24,051 bases of DNA, taken from assembly GCA_025936205.1 (NCBI GenBank), contig JAICTU010000076.1:1-24051 (forward strand), written 5' to 3'. Position numbers and translations under genes: made by a program. Of this stretch, positions 23,607-24,051 are shown piece after piece. The stretch is from Polyangiaceae bacterium. Its GTDB lineage: Bacteria; Myxococcota; Polyangia; Polyangiales; Polyangiaceae. The notes beneath the pieces were generated by a model, which saw only the letters and a program-made list of their open reading frames with translations, did no database searches and was not told the DNA's origin. Each line of letters begins with the position of its first letter. The stretch's first letter is position 1.

Positions 23607-24051
23607 GTGTCCGAACTCTGGCGCAGCTCCCCGGCACGCAAACTGCTTTATCCGCATCACATGAGCATGCTGGCTTTGGACTTCGTTCCCTCGGGCCCGC
23701 CTCGCGGCATGCTCGAACGATTGCTGCCGACGCCGCGCCGGCGCGAAGTGGACCACGTGGACCTGGCCGCGGCGCCCCGGAACGTCTACAGGGTAGTTCG
23801 GCACACTGACCTCGCGCGCGAGCCGCTGACTCGTGCCCTGATTGGCCTCCGCGGCCTGCCGGGCCACTCGGGGAATCGGCACAGAGATACGCGGCTCTGT
23901 ATCGATGACTTTCGATCCACGCCGGAGGTGCCTGGCTTCCTGATCTTGGAGGACCAGCCGCCGCAAGGCTTCACGGTCGGCGCGATCGCCCGGGTCCATG
24001 CCTTCCAACTTTCCTTCACGCACATCACGAACGCCGTAGCATTCGAGGACT
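23607..24051 (+). CDS. SRPBCC-like protein, N-terminal part, runs off right edge
   Basis: The plus-strand frame is open from the stop of the lipoprotein gene (23585) to the window edge. Start candidates are GTG 23592, 23601 or 23607 and ATG 23661. The product reads LERLLPTPRRREVDHVDLAA, then APRNVYRVVRHTDLAREPLT, RALIGLRGLPG, later GFLILEDQPPQGFTVGAIAR, a pattern seen in SRPBCC-like proteins of actinobacteria and myxobacteria (E.H...V.AP...V...V...DL...PL...L..LRGLP). These small hydrophobic-pocket proteins are of unknown role. At least 148 codons are present and the C-terminus is missing. A long frame on the opposite strand (23109-24023) is His/Arg-rich and looks like a shadow. Confidence 0.6.
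   Translation, partial: MSELWRSSPARKLLYPHHMSMLALDFVPSGPPRGMLERLLPTPRRREVDHVDLAAAPRNVYRVVRHTDLAREPLTRALIGLRGLPGHSGNRHRDTRLCIDDFRSTPEVPGFLILEDQPPQGFTVGAIARVHAFQLSFTHITNAVAFED

Noticed and set aside
23109..24023. 304-codon minus-strand open frame
   Set aside because: Composition is His/Arg/Gln-rich without a recognisable domain, it overlaps a well-supported lipoprotein gene and the SRPBCC-like frame, and has no good start signal. It is a shadow of GC-rich codon bias.
1..24051. CRISPR arrays, tRNA or rRNA genes
   Set aside because: No regularly spaced direct repeats and no tRNA-like or rRNA-like sequence were noticed on either strand; a tRNA scan by program was not possible.

Overview
This is a GC-rich window from a Gram-negative bacterium. 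It carries lipoproteins with Cys lipoboxes, an OmpA-type peptidoglycan-binding protein and large modular signalling proteins. The style of the genes (DUF4398/OmpA lipoprotein pairs, a DUF4833 protein, a CheB-CheR-PAS-kinase hybrid, a decayed DACNV-like sensor protein) points to a myxobacterium or relative (Myxococcota, perhaps Polyangiales). That placement is inference; no rRNA or other phylogenetic marker is present.

Layout. 1-2450: the start of a leftward membrane or secreted protein that runs off the left edge, a lipoprotein, and a soluble histidine kinase with an RsbRD-like N-terminus. 2468-6836: a leftward two-gene signalling operon, made of a 1229-residue CheB-CheR-coiled coil-PAS-PAS-HisKA_3 kinase followed by its NarL-type response regulator. 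6963-7583: a shrunken relative of the first kinase that has lost its phosphoacceptor histidine. 7755-10021: a CsbD-like small protein, a two-TM secreted protein, and a lipoprotein/OmpA-lipoprotein pair. 10117-10705: a frameshifted DACNV-like remnant. 10709-13242: an FMN-binding PNPOx-like protein, a fatty-acid desaturase and two small uncharacterised proteins. 13631-17881: a decayed zone holding a broken VIT-type transporter, a frameshifted translational machinery (eRF1-like) protein, MacA and MacB fragments, an alpha-glucan phosphorylase missing its middle with an IS66-type tnpA at the break, and a frameshifted unknown gene. 18011-24051: a DUF4833 protein, a TPM-domain remnant, an intact type-II Ca2+-ATPase-like pump, a NYN-LOTUS-like RNA protein, a lipoprotein, and the start of an SRPBCC-like protein that leaves the window.

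How it fits together. The content looks like an envelope and general-stress or dormancy region: cation P-type ATPase, flavin protein, desaturase, glucan phosphorylase, CsbD-like protein, VIT transporter, translational machinery protein, and several sensor kinases. The most striking property is patchy decay. At least nine one-base shifts, many at short runs of one base, are concentrated in six gene remnants, while about 13 kb of longer genes around them stay open. This is either real pseudogenisation around a mobile-element scar or locally poor sequence, and read-level data would tell which. I did not find a clearly new defence or biosynthetic system.
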